Below, piece by piece: positions 1-11,948 of a stretch of 64,000 bases of DNA. Position 1 is the stretch's first letter, and each line of letters starts with the position of its first letter. Source of the stretch: Ananas comosus (Eukaryota; Streptophyta; Magnoliopsida; Poales; Bromeliaceae); NCBI RefSeq assembly GCF_001540865.1, contig NC_033622.1, positions 13,894,797-13,958,796 on the forward strand. Direction: 5' to 3'. A model generated the notes under the pieces. It ran no database searches. It worked only from the letters and a program-made list of their open reading frames with translations, and had not been told where the DNA came from. A program made the translations under genes and the position numbers.

Positions 1-1138
1 TTACGTCCAACATCATCTGACGTAATCAAACTAATTTTACGTAACAAATTTGAAACCGTTAACGGTTCCATATACGTTTCTAGGATTGTTATAGAATGAA
101 ATGAGATATGAGCGGTTTGACATATATAGAATTTCACACAAAAACTCGAAAAAGTGTCCAATTCTCCCGTGATCTAAAATTTGGAAGCGAACCAAAGAGA
201 CATCTCCACCGTCATCAAGATAAGAGAACCAAAATGTTTGAAACATTTCATACGAAACACGGTGTTACATTTAGATAGCAACTGAGGCAATTAAACAATA
301 AAATCACATAAATTTTCTAAATTTAGCCTATATACATTTACCCTTGCACGTTTCATTTCCACGGTGGTTAGAGTGGGGGGCTCATTGAACTCCTGCAAAT
401 TTGGTGGCTCGCTCTCAATTGAGGATTGCCTCTCAATTGATCCCATTCCAACACCCAAATTTATTTATTTTTTTTTCAAAAAAAGGAAAAAAAATAGAAA
501 TTAAGATGTACACAAATGGGCCTCGTTAATCGTTTTCTATATATGGTTATATATAAATTTAGTAGTTATTAGTGAGAGGTAATAATAAGCAGTGACTCGT
601 GCTCGGCGTGTGTACGTGTGAATGGGAAGTGACACGTTGCAGGGAATAGAAGCCCAAGGCCCCAAGTTGTGAGCACATTTTGTCATTTTGCTTGTTTCCG
701 TTACTAGGGTATTGACTTTAATTTGAAATTGGGGTGAGAATTTGGTAACGAATCGTTTTGAATTTTAATCTAAAATTATATAATTTTTTAAAAAAATTTT
801 ATAAAAAACTTATATGAATTTTTAATTTGTTATATAGTTAGCCACTTGACTATTTTTTTTGGTTGAGTAATTAACCTTTCAGAATTAACGCGCATGAACC
901 TTTTAAGAAGCAAATGACGAGTACGAGTTATAATTAGATACAAAATTTCATAAAAATAAACTATAATTTGGTCAAAATTTAGAAAGATTTGACATTACTT
1001 TTTCCATTTGACACTCTGGTCGAACTATATGGTCGCCGGTATAATCATATTGTCGAATTTTGTAATGAGCGATATCAATACTTGCTAAACATTAATTACA
1101 AGTTACAATTTTAAATTGCTTTGTACAAATGCCTTTTC
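1..1138. other. AT-rich intergenic DNA, no gene seen
   Basis: No reading frame of convincing length or composition and no recognised element. The open frames are short and low-complexity. Confidence 0.6.
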
Positions 1139-1375
1139 TTTTTTTTCTTTTTTCTTTTTTTTGAGAAGTGGTAGCTTTCTACTGTTTTATTCAATAAGAA
1201 TATGAACTTAGGTACAAAAGTACGACAACAAGACCACGTAAAAATAAAAAGAAAAATAAAAGGAAAAAGATATAAAAAAAAGAGAAAAGAAGAAAAAGAG
1301 CAAACCAAGCTACAACAATAAAATTATGTACTGATCCCAAAGCCTTCTTGAGCTCTCTAATCTCCAACAACAACT
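1139..1375 (-). mobile_element. LINE/SINE 3'-tail fragment
   Basis: Read on the minus strand, the segment ends with a GGTAGC-like hairpin half, then CTTCTC and a poly(A)-type tract (the T-rich run at 1138-1162 on the plus strand). This order matches the tails of the LINE at 5292-7679 and the SINEs at 11.8 and 14.4 kb. The part upstream of the tail is pyrimidine-rich and encodes only a low-complexity hydrophobic frame. I could not find a target-site duplication, so the 5' limit is approximate. Confidence 0.4.
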
Positions 1376-1423
1376 AGTATGATTTTTTTTTTTTTTTATT
1401 CACGAATCACATATATGAAAATA

Positions 1424-1851
1424 TGTTAAATATGTCTCGAATTTTAATACCGTAAGGTCTTCTAACTATATTCTATTTTAATTATCCCGTTAAGTTAAGT
1501 TTAGATTATACCTAATTTATCGAGATATTCCTAATCTTAGTGGGTTTGTATTCCTAATCGTATTAGGATTTAGCCACTATTATAAATATACTATTTCTGC
1601 TATTAATTTAGTGCGAAAGATAAGAGAGAGAATATGGGTGTATTTTTGGGATTAGGGTTTTGTGAGAGAGGCATATTTTGTACGCCACTTTGATTCTAAT
1701 GAAGATTTCCGTTCCGTCTTCGCCCGTAGACGTAGGCCGTTGGCCGAACCACGTAAATATTGTGTGCTTTATTTTTTCTTCTCTCTTTCTCGAATCTCTT
1801 TTGGTATTTTCGCATCCGACGAACTAGATCTTCTCGATTTTAGTTCTAACA
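1424..1851 (+). mobile_element. Probable solo LTR (428 bp)
   Basis: The segment starts with TGTTAAAT and ends with TTCTAACA, giving the TG...CA ends of a plant LTR, and it is flanked on both sides by AAATA (1419-1423 and 1852-1856), a 5-bp target-site duplication. A TATA-like stretch (TATAAATATA, near 1580) sits inside, as expected for an LTR promoter. No internal retroelement coding sequence adjoins it, so it would be a solo LTR left by LTR-LTR recombination. The AAATA duplication is AT-rich and short, so chance is not excluded. Copia versus Gypsy origin cannot be told. Confidence 0.55.
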
Positions 1852-1856
1852 AAATA

Positions 1857-2381
1857 TGTTGAGAAATTTATGAATTTTAATTTCACGGGCCAATGTAAAA
1901 GTTCTATAATAAGCAGGACAATGGTTTTATCTAGACAGTTAGTTGGTATTAAAGAAAATAATCAAAGCGGATAACTTGTCATCTTTAATGATCTCTCTCT
2001 ATCAAAAAAAAAAAAAAAAAAGAAAAAAAAAGAAAAAAAAGACCGCTTTTTACAGGTAAGGATTATGAAAGAAAACCTAGCCGGTTAATTATGGATTAAT
2101 CGGATCCAAGGTAAAAACCCGATTCAACATCAATTGAGCACACATTCGGGATGTACCACTCTATTGCACCGCATGTTTTTGTTTTACTATTTTAAGCCCC
2201 TGTAGACCTGGAACAACCCTCCAGGAATAGTACATTGAAGAGATCGATTACCACCATCTAAATCCCACACAAGCCACCTTAATTTACGTGTAACTTCCAA
2301 ACAAATCCTCGTCCTCATCTTTCCCCAATGACTCGGTCAAACAGGCCCCTCCATTATAGTGGTAGCTTTATAATCCTTTTC
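1857..2381. other. Upstream region of the pectinesterase
   Basis: AT-rich, with a long A-rich simple tract (about 2006-2041) and no convincing reading frame. It presumably holds distal promoter sequence of the pectinesterase gene. Confidence 0.5.
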
Positions 2382-2391
2382 CTATTTAAAC
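2382..2391 (+). promoter_or_regulatory. TATA-like element of the pectinesterase gene
   Basis: CTATTTAAAC lies about 180 bp upstream of the ATG at 2568, followed by a C-rich stretch and a purine-rich leader just before the start codon. The spacing suits a plant core promoter. This is a call by sequence and position only. Confidence 0.5.
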
Positions 2392-2567
2392 CCGCCCTAT
2401 CCTCACTTCTTTCCTCAGGCTAATAAACCAAAGGAGCTCCGGCTCCAATAAAAGTTTATAACATTCCTATATATCTTCTCTCCGTAAAATTAAATTGTAT
2501 AGTTTGATTTTCGCTTCTTGATTGTAGAGAGGAGAAACTAAAAACCGAAAAAAAAAGGGGAAAAAAA

Positions 2568-4396
2568 ATGGCGAAGAAGGTCCTACTGGGGGCCGTCTCG
2601 GCGGTACTATTAGTGGCCGCGGTGGTTGGCGTGGTTGCCGTCACCGTGCGCTCGACCCACCGTGCCGGGGACAACTTTTCTGCCCCTGGCGGCGATCTCG
2701 TCACTTCGTCGAAGTCCATCACAGCCTTGTGCGCGCCGACCCTCTACCGTGAGTCCTGCGAGCGTACGCTCTCCGTGGCGGTGAACAACACGGCCGACCC
2801 CGGCCAGGTCATCAAGGCCGCCGTCCAACTGGCTCTCGACGAGGTGCAAGCCGTCGCCCAGAAGTCCGGCGATATCGGGAAAGGCTCCGACGACTCCCTG
2901 ACGAAGGGGGCGGTCGAGGACTGCAAGAAGCTCCTTGGCGACTCCCTCGACGAGCTTCGGGCCATCGTCAATCTAGCGGGCGACTTTCAAGGGCTGCTGA
3001 ACAGGTCGGATGACGTGAAGCACTGGCTCACCGCGTCGATGACCTTCTTGGACAACTGCGTCGACGGGTTCCACAACCCCGAGCTCAAATCGGCGATGGA
3101 CAACGCCCTCCGCAACGCCACGCAGCTCAGCAGCAACGCCCTCGCGATCATCACGAGCCTCGGGTCGGTGGTGAAGGGCCTCGACCTCTCGCTGGTCAAG
3201 AGCAGCACCGACTCTCGGCGCCGGCTTCTGGCTCACGAGGAGGAAGCGTACGAGAGGGACGAGCAAGGGTATCCGACATGGCTGTCGGCGGGCGATCGGA
3301 AGCTGCTGGCGTCGCGCAACAACGTCGGCCTGAGGCCGAATGTGGTCGTCGCGCAAGACGGGAGCGGAGACTTCAAGACCATCAACGACGCCATTAAAGC
3401 CATCCCCAAGGTATACAAGGGTCGGTATGTGATCTATGTGAAGGCCGGCGTCTACCAGGAGTATGTAGTCATCCCCAAGGACAAGGGCAACGTCTACATG
3501 TACGGCGATGGGCCTAAGAAGACCAAGGTCGTCGGACACAAAAGCTACGCCGATGGAATTACCACCATGCTTACGGCCACTTTCGGTATCTCCATTTTCA
3601 CAACTGATCAGTACATTTCAGTACATCTCAGTACATCTCTCTCTCTCTCTCTTTCGGTTTTTCTTGCTAACGTTCTTTGATTGACTAATTTATTGCGCTA
3701 GCGATTGACGCGCCGGGCTTCATCTGCAAGTCCATGGGGTTCAGCAACACGGCGGGAGCGGAGAAGCACCAGGCGGTGGCGCTCCGAAGCCAGGGCGAGT
3801 TCTCCGCATTCTTCAACTGCAGGTTCGACGGGTACCAGGACACGCTGTACTCGCAAGCGCATCGTCACTTCTTCCGCAACTGCGTCATCTCGGGGACCAT
3901 CGACTTCATCTTCGGCAACTCCGCGGTCGTCCTCCAGAACTGCCTCATCATCGTGCGGCGGCCCATGGACAACCAGCAGAACACGGTGACCGCCCACGGG
4001 CGCACAGACCCTAAGATGACGAGCGGCATCGTGATCCAGAATTGCCGCATCGTGCCAGATCGCCGCCTTTTCCCTGACCGCTTCACGATCCCCAGCTACC
4101 TCGGCAGGCCTTGGAAGATACACTCGAGGACGGTCGTCATGGAATCGGTGATCGGCGATCTCATCCGTCCGGAAGGGTGGATGCCATGGGACGGCACCCT
4201 CGGACTCAATACCATCTACTACGCCGAGTACGGGAACCGCGGGCCCGGGGCCGGAACCAGCGGCAGAGTGAAGTGGGGCGGCTATCACGTGATCGGACGG
4301 CAGGAGGCTGCGCAGTTCACGGCGGGCCCGTTCATCAACGGGAACTTGTGGCTCAAGTATACCGGGACACCTCACATTCTCGGATTCAAACACTAG
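2568..4396 (+). CDS. Pectinesterase with pectinesterase-inhibitor pro-domain (type I PME)
   Basis: Cell-wall enzyme that de-esterifies homogalacturonan, releasing methanol. Exon 1 is 2568-3585 and exon 2 is 3702-4396. The split codon at the TTTCG/GTATCT donor and GCGCTAG/CGATT acceptor restores the family motif FAIDAPGF, giving 570 residues. A hydrophobic segment at about residues 5-27 is a signal peptide or signal anchor. Residues about 45-210 form the inhibitor-like pro-domain with its spaced cysteines. Two basic processing sites (RRLL and RKLL) precede the catalytic domain, which starts near residue 260. Catalytic signatures include GVYQE, QDTLY (385-389), GTIDFIFGN (404-412, with Asp407) and LGRPW (473-477). 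The 116-bp intron position and length near 570 residues are typical of type I PMEs. The gene looks complete. Which PME subgroup or tissue is not readable from the sequence. Confidence 0.96.
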
Positions 4397-5274
4397 TTAA
4401 AACGTGCGTTGGTGCGTACGTGCATGCATGCATGGAGGGATCAATTCCTGCGGTGGACGCAGAAATGGTACTTTAGGGACAGCAATGAGAGAGAGAGATG
4501 GGATTGTCGATCGAGTTGTTATATTTTTAATCTTTTAATTATTAATGACTTAAACATTATGGAGAGAGCTTTTTTTGGATTTCAATTATAAAGGCATGCA
4601 TTAATTGGTAAAGAATGTTTGGATATATATGTTAGTTGTTCACTTCTTCTTCAGTGTTATTTAATTTTGACTATATTATTAGTATTTTATTATTGTCATT
4701 TATTAGCACGCTTAATTTCAAAGAAATACGATCCTCGTTGAATTCCATGCTGCACACAATACTCATTAAAGCTATTAGAAGTAAACTCTCAATTAACCTT
4801 ATGAAAATATATATGGAAGACAATTAAGAAGAACACAACCCAATTTGATCTGAATTTGACCTAACTCGACCATGCATGTTTGATATATCAAATACAATTA
4901 ATATTAAGGAAGTGTTAAATATGATGCTGAATGGAGTGCAATCGAAACCAATTGAAACATTACTTCCATTGGATGGTTTTTCCTATATATATAAAAAAAT
5001 CAAATGCGCCAAGTATTACAGTTCTTTAATTTTCTCTATAATCTAGATAATGACTAAAACTAAGCGTTTCAAGCCCTTTTAATAGTGCAAATTTAATTTT
5101 TTTTATATAAAACTTGAATATCCATGCATGACTGATAACTGGGCCTGACTTTTGGTTCTCTATCCAAATTAAGAGCTTTTGACAACCAAATATCAATTGT
5201 TAAATTAAAATAAACTAAAGTTTTTTTTAAAAAAGATATTATAACAGCAAATACATATCTAGCTTTTAACTAGT
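4397..5274. other. 3' flank of the pectinesterase gene
   Basis: AT-rich sequence with no supported gene. The first 100-200 bp probably hold the 3' UTR and polyadenylation region. The rest ends at the LINE insertion site. Confidence 0.5.
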
Positions 5275-5379
5275 AACATGTTTTTGCAACACATCAACTC
5301 CACATCTCAAAAGTATCAAAATAGCAAGACAAAACTATGAAGAGTGTTCAGCGGCTGAGGAGCAAGGATACGCCCTTGA

Positions 5380-5557
5380 TCACTATGTCACTTTTTTTTT
5401 CTTTTTTTTATCTGGCTTTTTCTCTTCCTATTTCTGATCACCTGTTTTGTTCCTCTCTTTCTTTCTTCGGAGGCTCCGGCTGTCTCCATTATGTAAGTCT
5501 AGTTCATTTTCCTAATGAATGAAGCAGGTAGCTTGCTACCTATTTCTCCAAAAAAAA
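5380..5557 (+). mobile_element. Nested 178-bp LINE-tail insertion
   Basis: This T-rich segment ends with GAAGCAGGTAGCTTGCTACC and a poly(A) run, and is flanked by a perfect 16-bp duplication AAGGATACGCCCTTGA at 5364-5379 and 5558-5573. It is therefore a heavily 5'-truncated retroposed copy that landed inside the older LINE. Its tail has a full GGTAGC/GCTACC hairpin, whereas the host LINE tail reads GGTAGCGTGTCACT. Confidence 0.88.
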
Positions 5558-5573
5558 AAGGATACGCCCTTGA

Positions 5574-7457
5574 GGAGAAGGGAGACGCCCAAGGGCTCTA
5601 CCAATCCTGGCGCTGGGAGGACATATGGTTGGAGGTGGGTGCCCAAAGGTTCCCTCATGAAGAGTGTTCAGCCGCTGAGAAAGGAAGATCAGACTGTGTG
5701 GGGAGAATAGCCTCGACCAAGGTAGATCGTCGTCATAATGGATCTGCTGATAATCGGCTGGAGCTGGAGATGGAGAGATGTTTTCAGAGCCTTAGGGGCT
5801 TACTAAGTGGATCAAATCTAAAAGAGGAGTGCGACAGGGCGATCCACTATCTCCTTACCTCTTCCTTCTAGTGGTTGAGTGCCTCGCCAGAATAACTAAA
5901 CGGGCTACGGAATCGAATCTTCTCAAAGGAATTGGACCTACGTGGGATAACTCCGTTACCTTAGTACAATATGTTGATGATACCTTATTTTTTTGTGCGG
6001 CGAGAAAGAGATATATGTGGAATCTTAAATTCTTGTGGAATATTTTTGAGTGGGCGTCAGAAATCGAGATTAACAAAGAGAAATAGGAATTATTTTACAT
6101 AGGGGGCAAGAGTAGAAAAGATGCTCGACTCTCTGATATCTTGGAGTGCAAAGTGGGCAGACTGCCCGCCAGATACTTAGGTCTACTTTTGACCTTTGGG
6201 AATCTTAAAAAGGAAGACTGTGTAGGAGTTACCAATAACTTCCAACGGAGAATAGATGGTTGGCAGGCCAAACTTCTCTCCAGAGGCGGTCGTTTAACTC
6301 TGGTGAACTCCGTTCTCTCGAACTTGCCGATGCATTTTTTCTTTATATTTAAAGCACCGAAATGAGTTTTAAAACGCATGGAGGTGATGCGAAGGAACTT
6401 CTTTTGGAGTGGACAGGTGAGCTTTACAGGCTGAGTTCATTTGGTTGCCTAGAAAAATGTGTGCATGAGTCGAAAGGAAGGAGGCTTAGGTATTAAGGAC
6501 TTGGCGACTATGAACGATGCACTTCTTACTAAATGGTGGTGGCGCTTCTTTAACGAATGGAAACTATAATAGATTAAGTTGATCAGAGGATTATACTACA
6601 TTAGAAGGCGTCCCCTTTTTTAAGGATGAACTTTTCGACCGACCTCGCAATGGTGGAAAAACGTCTTAGATCTGAAAGATGTTTTCAAAAGTGGACTGAA
6701 GTACGGACTGGGAGATGGGCTACTACTCATTGACTTCTAGTCCGACCGTTGGTGTGGTGACACATCTCTTAAGCTGTACTTCCGTGACATCCATACACTT
6801 GTCGACCATAAAGTGGTGCGCGTCAGTGATTGTTTCTCAGCTTCCGATTGGAGGAGGAGAAAGATTCTAAGAGGGGCAAGACCAAACTCTCTTCATAGTA
6901 GACAGTGCATTAGGGCATTTAAGAACACTCTCGCTAACTTTCGAGCTAGTTATTGACCAGCCCGATGCCATCCATTGGAGATGGGACTTACTGTCAAATC
7001 GGTATACTCGCTCATCAGGACAGGCGGTATCAATAATGACACGACGCCGGCCATCTGGAAACTGAAAATTCCGACAAAAGTCAAAATTTTTCTGTGGTTA
7101 ATCTTAAAAAAGAGATTGCCTATTGTGGACAATCTGCTTAAAAGGGGATGGGCAGGAAATAGCGGCTGTGTCCTTTGTGCTGATAGTCTGGAGACTACTG
7201 ATCACTTGTTCGTGGGCTGTGTCGTTAGCAAGTTTTTACTTTTTTCGCTCTTTAAAGATCCCCACTCCTTCCCTACTAATGAAGATGTTATTTCCGACTG
7301 GAAGAAGTTGATTGCGCAGAGATCTTTGGCTAACACTAAAGCTCAAATATCGTGGTGGCTACGTGGTGAATGGTCTGGCACGAAAAAAATAATGTTATCT
7401 TTCGAAACTTACCTCCGAACGCTATCTCTACTGCCCACCGTATTGAAGTACTTGTGA
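5574..7457 (+). pseudogene. Broken LINE ORF2 (reverse transcriptase and zf-RVT)
   Basis: Remnant ORF2 of the LINE. At 5829-6086 a frame reads RQGDPLSPYLF and then YVDDTLFF, the reverse-transcriptase fingers and palm motifs (LINEs more often have YADD). After a stop, 6141-6365 reads RYLGLLLTF, GWQAKLLSRGGRLTLVNSVL, the thumb-side region of plant L1 reverse transcriptases. 6975-7310 reads IWKLKIPTKVKIFLWL and then a C-x2-C, H-x5-C zinc-knuckle pattern (the zf-RVT domain). Between these the frame is shifted and stopped repeatedly, so no functional enzyme is expected. Confidence 0.9.
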
Positions 7458-7696
7458 AAGATTGGGCCGCTAGTTGTAAAGTCGGGTGATGTTGGTGTTT
7501 GTTGCATCCTTCATCCTGACGACTGATATTGTCTTTATCGTACTTCTCTTTTTTTCTTCTTCTACTTTCTGTTGACATTTTGTTGCCTGGAGGCCTTCGC
7601 TGCCTCACTACTTGTAGCTAAATTCAAATACTTGATGAATGAAGCAGGTAGCGTGTCACTATTTTCTCAAAAAAAAAAAAACATGTTTTTGCAACA

Positions 7697-8900
7697 ACAT
7701 TGTGAGGGACGTTTTAAATCTTATCTATCGGTGGTTCCATGTGACACTAGATATAACATATCATATCATTTGGAGTTATATTAATTTTATTTTATATAAT
7801 TTCAAGTAGAAGATGAAAAAGATATATATGCATTATTAATTAGTGAGTATTGGAGCTAAGGTGACAATGTGTATAAGGATAAGAAATTAACTATTTTATG
7901 TGGAATCACATGCAATAACAAGTGGACGTGAAAGATCGTGCTCTCTCCACGGCTCAACATGTAAATGGAAGTGAAACGGTTTTGGTGATTTGCTTAGATT
8001 GAGGTACAGCACATAGATCAAAATATCTTAATATCACATCTGACATTTGTGAGGGGTCATATATATGACACTTTGTTGGGAGGGATCTATAGCTAGCTAG
8101 GTTGGCAAAATCAAATTCTGTAGGAGATAGGGTATCCAATAATGTTTTGTTCATATGATGGAACAGGGCTTAGGACTACTAACAAGTTACCATTTTTTCG
8201 ACAAAGACATTTCACTGTAGCGATTTGAATTAATAATAATAATAATAATTTGCAACAATTAAAATATTATTTGGAAGGGAACATTCTATACAATTTGTGA
8301 TGCATTACTGTACGACGTGGAATGATATATATCTTTTTTTTATTATAAAACAATGAAGTAAAACAATATTGCTAGACTTTTATTCTCTATTGTCAAAATA
8401 AATTACATAAATATATGGACCATTAAGCAACATACGATAAACTCGCCAACTTTGTTGTATAAATTGGTCTCAATAATTAAAAAAAAAAAAGCAAATAGTA
8501 TCAATATATAATTAACTTATCTCCATAATTTTTTTTTTTGGGTGGAATTATTTCGAAATTTAACCCTCTAATGCAAGTACAATGGTTGATGCAGAAACCA
8601 CGTGCCATCAACATGGGCCCTACATGTCCCTTCTGACAACTACCTCGCACCTCAACTAACACGAGGTAACAAGCCATGAACAATTTATAACAAGATAATT
8701 AATAAACTAAAATGAGAAGAAATATTAAACTCATATATATTATAAACTATTTGTTCACATATATAGTTAATTATCTCCCACTCTCCAATTCATATTAACA
8801 GCTATTAATCTCCTTCATATACTATAATGTATGAATAATTAAATACATGCAAAAAAGAGAGAAACTTAGCTTACGATCGAGCATTAATTCCAAGTACTAA
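7697..8900. other. Intergenic, AT-rich
   Basis: No supported gene. Contains a short AAT repeat (about 8231-8249) and AT-rich tracts. The right part is the 3' flank of the HD-Zip gene transcribed from the other strand. Confidence 0.55.
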
Positions 8901-10135
8901 TTAATGGAAGCTTTGATGATCCGACCATGTCCAAAACGCAGGGTGATCATCCATGGTGGAAAACATGTTGCACAAGTTATCTTCTTGGATCCCGTTTTGT
9001 ATGTTGGTGCATTGCGTCTCGGATTTGGAGGGGATTGGGAGGAACTGGGTAGTATTTGGGGACCTATTTGGGCCCAGGAAAAGCCTGTTTTCGTTGATAT
9101 TCGAGGGGCTTCCAATATTAACGGGTGGTGTTGTTCGCGAGATATCCAAGTTGATATCTGGGCTATTCTCACTCCTGTTGCTGCATGAGCTCTCCTTCTC
9201 CTTGTTGAGGTTGATGGGCTCAGATCCTTCTCTCCCTTTCAGTCCCATTATCTGAAACAGCATATATATAGAAATGAAGTTACTAAACAATATATAAGAA
9301 TAACAGTACGTAATTGAGAAATCTCTTTCTAAATTCTTTCATAATTAAGGATCATGAGTATACATCATAAATAAGAGATACATACTTACTAAAACAACCA
9401 CCTTTATATTAGCTAGTAGGGTGCATGATCACCAAGGGCTAACCCAAAATTAAAACCAAGTGGGTGCTAAAGAATTATCAGTGAAAGAGAATATTTAATT
9501 ATCATGTACCTCAGCTTGAAGCCTGTTGTTCTGGGCAAGGAGCATCTCATTCTCAGCTTTAACAGCCTCAAATTGCCTCTTGAGCTCATCATAATCCTTC
9601 TCCAATTGCTTGGTCTTCCACCTAGCCCTCCTGTTCTGAAACCATATGGCAATTTGCCTGGGCTTGAGCCCAAGTGCTTTGGCCAGTTGCATCTTCCTCT
9701 CGGGCTCCAACTTGTTCCCCATCTCGAAGCTCTTCTCCAGTGTCCTCACCTGCTCCACGTTAAGCCTCCTCTTCTTCTCCCCAGCTTGCGACCCATCATC
9801 CGAGAGCTCCTCCTCTATGTGCATCTCCTCACATGCATCGATCCCCACGAGCGATATGGGTCTCTTCCCCAGCATTGTATTTGCAGCCAAACCTGCGTAA
9901 AATCAACAAACCCATCTTAATTAATTGTAAGAAACCATGAGTGACATGCATGGGGGTGTATTCATGTCCAGCTCTCGTTACCTCTAAATTCTTGTGGGTT
10001 GGTGGGTAACATGGGGGAGAGGGGATTGAAGGGTTGGTGGTGGGGGTCATCATCATGAGGGTCTTGGAGTATGAAGTTTGGGGGGAGGAACGAGGAGGGG
10101 AAGCCATTGTTGCAGGTCATCTGATTGTGAAACAT
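8901..10135 (-). CDS. HD-Zip class I homeodomain-leucine zipper transcription factor
   Basis: Nuclear DNA-binding activator or repressor; class I proteins bind pseudopalindromic AATNATT sites as dimers. On the minus strand exon 1 is 10135-9982, exon 2 is 9892-9510 and exon 3 is 9251-8901; phases match and give 295 residues. It begins [16 protein letters not shown]. The homeodomain starts at [18 protein letters not shown] and contains the recognition-helix core [10 protein letters not shown]. The leucine zipper follows at once ([14 protein letters not shown], then [12 protein letters not shown]). After the second junction the tail reads [18 protein letters not shown] and the protein ends in an aromatic FWTWSDHQ motif. 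N-terminal MTCN, the [12 protein letters not shown] motif and the aromatic C-terminus point to the ATHB13/HOX21-like branch. Class and domain order are certain; the branch is a recollection-based inference. Confidence 0.95.
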
Positions 10136-10309
10136 GGGTTGGTCAAAAGCCCAACACGAGAGCCCTCATGGTGGTGAAAGGGAAAGGACTGGGCATTGTG
10201 AGGAGGAGATAAAGGAAACAGGATGTTGTTGGGGCAGTGTAGTGGGAGCAGAGGTGATGGGGCACATATATGATATGCTGGGAATGAGAAAGTTTCCTAA
10301 TGCACCTGG

Positions 10310-10323
10310 TGTGTATATATATG
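10310..10323 (-). promoter_or_regulatory. TATA-like element of the HD-Zip gene
   Basis: A TATATATACA stretch on the minus strand about 180 bp upstream of the ATG at 10135. It could also be a simple TA repeat; called on position. Confidence 0.4.
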
Positions 10324-10339
10324 TACCATCACCTCCTTA

Positions 10340-11767
10340 GTGTTATTACCAAAAAAGAAAAAAAATCATTCAATTATCTAACCACTCAACAATAATCGTA
10401 ACACTCTTGTTAATAATATGCAGTAGTACTTCTTCATACTATCCGAAATATCGATCTGATAAACAGTTCTTCAGAAACAACCATAACACTTTAGAATTAC
10501 CTAATATCTAGCTAGATAACATGTTTTCTGTAATTTAGCATTTCGTTCTGCATAAATTTTGCTTGTGAGATATTGATCACTGTGGTGCGTGAAAAATAAT
10601 AATAATAATAATAATGACAAGAATGCACCTGGTGCAGGGGATAGTCTCCTGCTAAGAACAAGGGGAAACAGAGAAGAAAAACATGCATGCATTATTTATT
10701 ATTAAAGAAAAAGAGATGAAGGGGATCCGGGAGCCGAAGATGGTGACGTTTCCAACCTCCCGTCTCCGAGAATCCGAGGGGATCCCCGTACCCCTCGAGG
10801 CCTCGTTGCATCGACAATCATAATCGTATGTCACCTGTGCCAATTTTGAGTTTGAGTACTCAAATCCCACTTAAACTGTGTATAGGTTTTTGTATCTGTG
10901 TAGCCGACGATCATTTCTAACTTAAAAGAGAAAAAAAAAATATTTTGTTGACATCTATAAATATCTTTGTAGTATTTTGAACGGTATGTAAATTTATTAT
11001 GTATAATTTTAGTACAAAAGAAATTATGCGTACAGAGTAATTTTTTAGTGACGGAATGAGATTGATGTATTATTCTGATAATAAGCGACCATATGATCTA
11101 GCATGAGTGCTTCTTTTTTCTTTTTCTTTTTCTTTTTTTTTTTCTGTTGTTGCATACAGAGAGTAGATGTGGTTGTATAATTTGGTGCGGCTTGATAGAA
11201 CATGGGAGATGTAGTACAATGCGGTTGTATTTTATGTCTGGATAAAGTAAGTAGTTTGCTAGTATTAATTAGTACGATATATGGCCATAACAACCCAAGT
11301 CAGAGAAAGAATCTGAGATGAAGATGAAAGGACTCTACCAAGGAGATAAAAGAAATGTTTTTGACAAAGTAAAAAAAAAAAAAAGAAAAGAAAAAGAGAT
11401 AAAGAACTACATAAATGCCAGAAAACTGAAAAATTCCCCATTTTTGTTTTCGTAGGTCCCGTTTGGTTCAGGATATAAGCGAAAATAACAAAAATTATCC
11501 CCGCTATTCCGTCAAACGAAATAATTTTTAACCGGGATATTTTATTCCGGTCAAACTTTGCTATTTTTGACTATTCTGGAATAGCTTGGATTTACTATTT
11601 CACCATTTCGGTAGAATAGTGCTATTACAATATTTAATTTCAAACTTTATAAAAATTATAAATTAAATTAAAACTAAATTATATATATTCGATTGTGCAA
11701 ATTTTACTCTACATAATGTGCATGGATGCAAATCCCACACAACTCAACCTATCTGCGATGTATTAAA
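10340..11767. other. Promoter-side intergenic DNA
   Basis: No gene supported. Holds AAT repeats (about 10597-10614), A- and T-rich tracts near 11115-11145 and 11371-11400, and at 11458 a GGTCCCGTTTGGTTC word that resembles the end of a plant MITE, for which I found no partner end. Confidence 0.5.
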
Positions 11768-11781
11768 ATATTATTGAGCAC

Positions 11782-11934
11782 ATCGACCATCTCTCGAGCA
11801 AGTGGCAAAGAGCTTGGTAGTTGGTACCCAAGACCTAAGTTCGAATCCTAGTTGATTTACATTCCCAACTAAGTTTATTTCTAAATGAAATAAACGAAGT
11901 AGGTAGCGTGCTACCTATCTCTCAAAAAAAAAAA
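11782..11934 (+). mobile_element. tRNA-derived SINE, copy 1
   Basis: About 153 bp including its A-tail, flanked by a perfect 14-bp duplication ATATTATTGAGCAC (11768-11781 and 11935-11948). The head has an A-box-like GCAAGTGGCAAAGAGC (from 11798) and a B box GTTCGAATCC (11839-11848), the internal RNA polymerase III promoter of tRNA-type SINEs. The tail carries GGTAGCGTGCTACC, a perfect short hairpin, followed by TATCTCTC and poly(A). The tail matches the LINE tails at 5.5 and 7.6 kb, so that LINE family is the likely source of its retroposition machinery. Confidence 0.9.
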
Positions 11935-11948
11935 ATATTATTGAGCAC

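Larger units (their letters stand above)
5292..7679 (+). mobile_element. 5'-truncated LINE (L1-type) with perfect TSD
   Basis: A non-LTR retrotransposon copy bounded by a 17-bp target-site duplication, AACATGTTTTTGCAACA, at 5275-5291 and 7680-7696, with a poly(A) run directly before the right copy. It keeps the 3' half of ORF2 (reverse transcriptase palm, then a zinc-knuckle domain), but the frame is broken by several stops and shifts. The 5' end (endonuclease region) is missing, the usual result of incomplete target-primed reverse transcription. A smaller insertion lies inside at 5380-5557. The 3' tail contains GGTAGC before TTTTCTC and poly(A), matching the SINE tails at 11.9 and 14.5 kb. 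Confidence 0.9.

Noticed and set aside
2610..3539. Long minus-strand frames opposite the pectinesterase exon
   Set aside because: They are by-products of GC-rich codons on the coding strand.
11458..11660. GGTCCCGTTTGGTTC word and repeated ATTCCGG-type words, possible MITE
   Set aside because: No matching inverted end or target-site duplication was found, so the element cannot be bounded.
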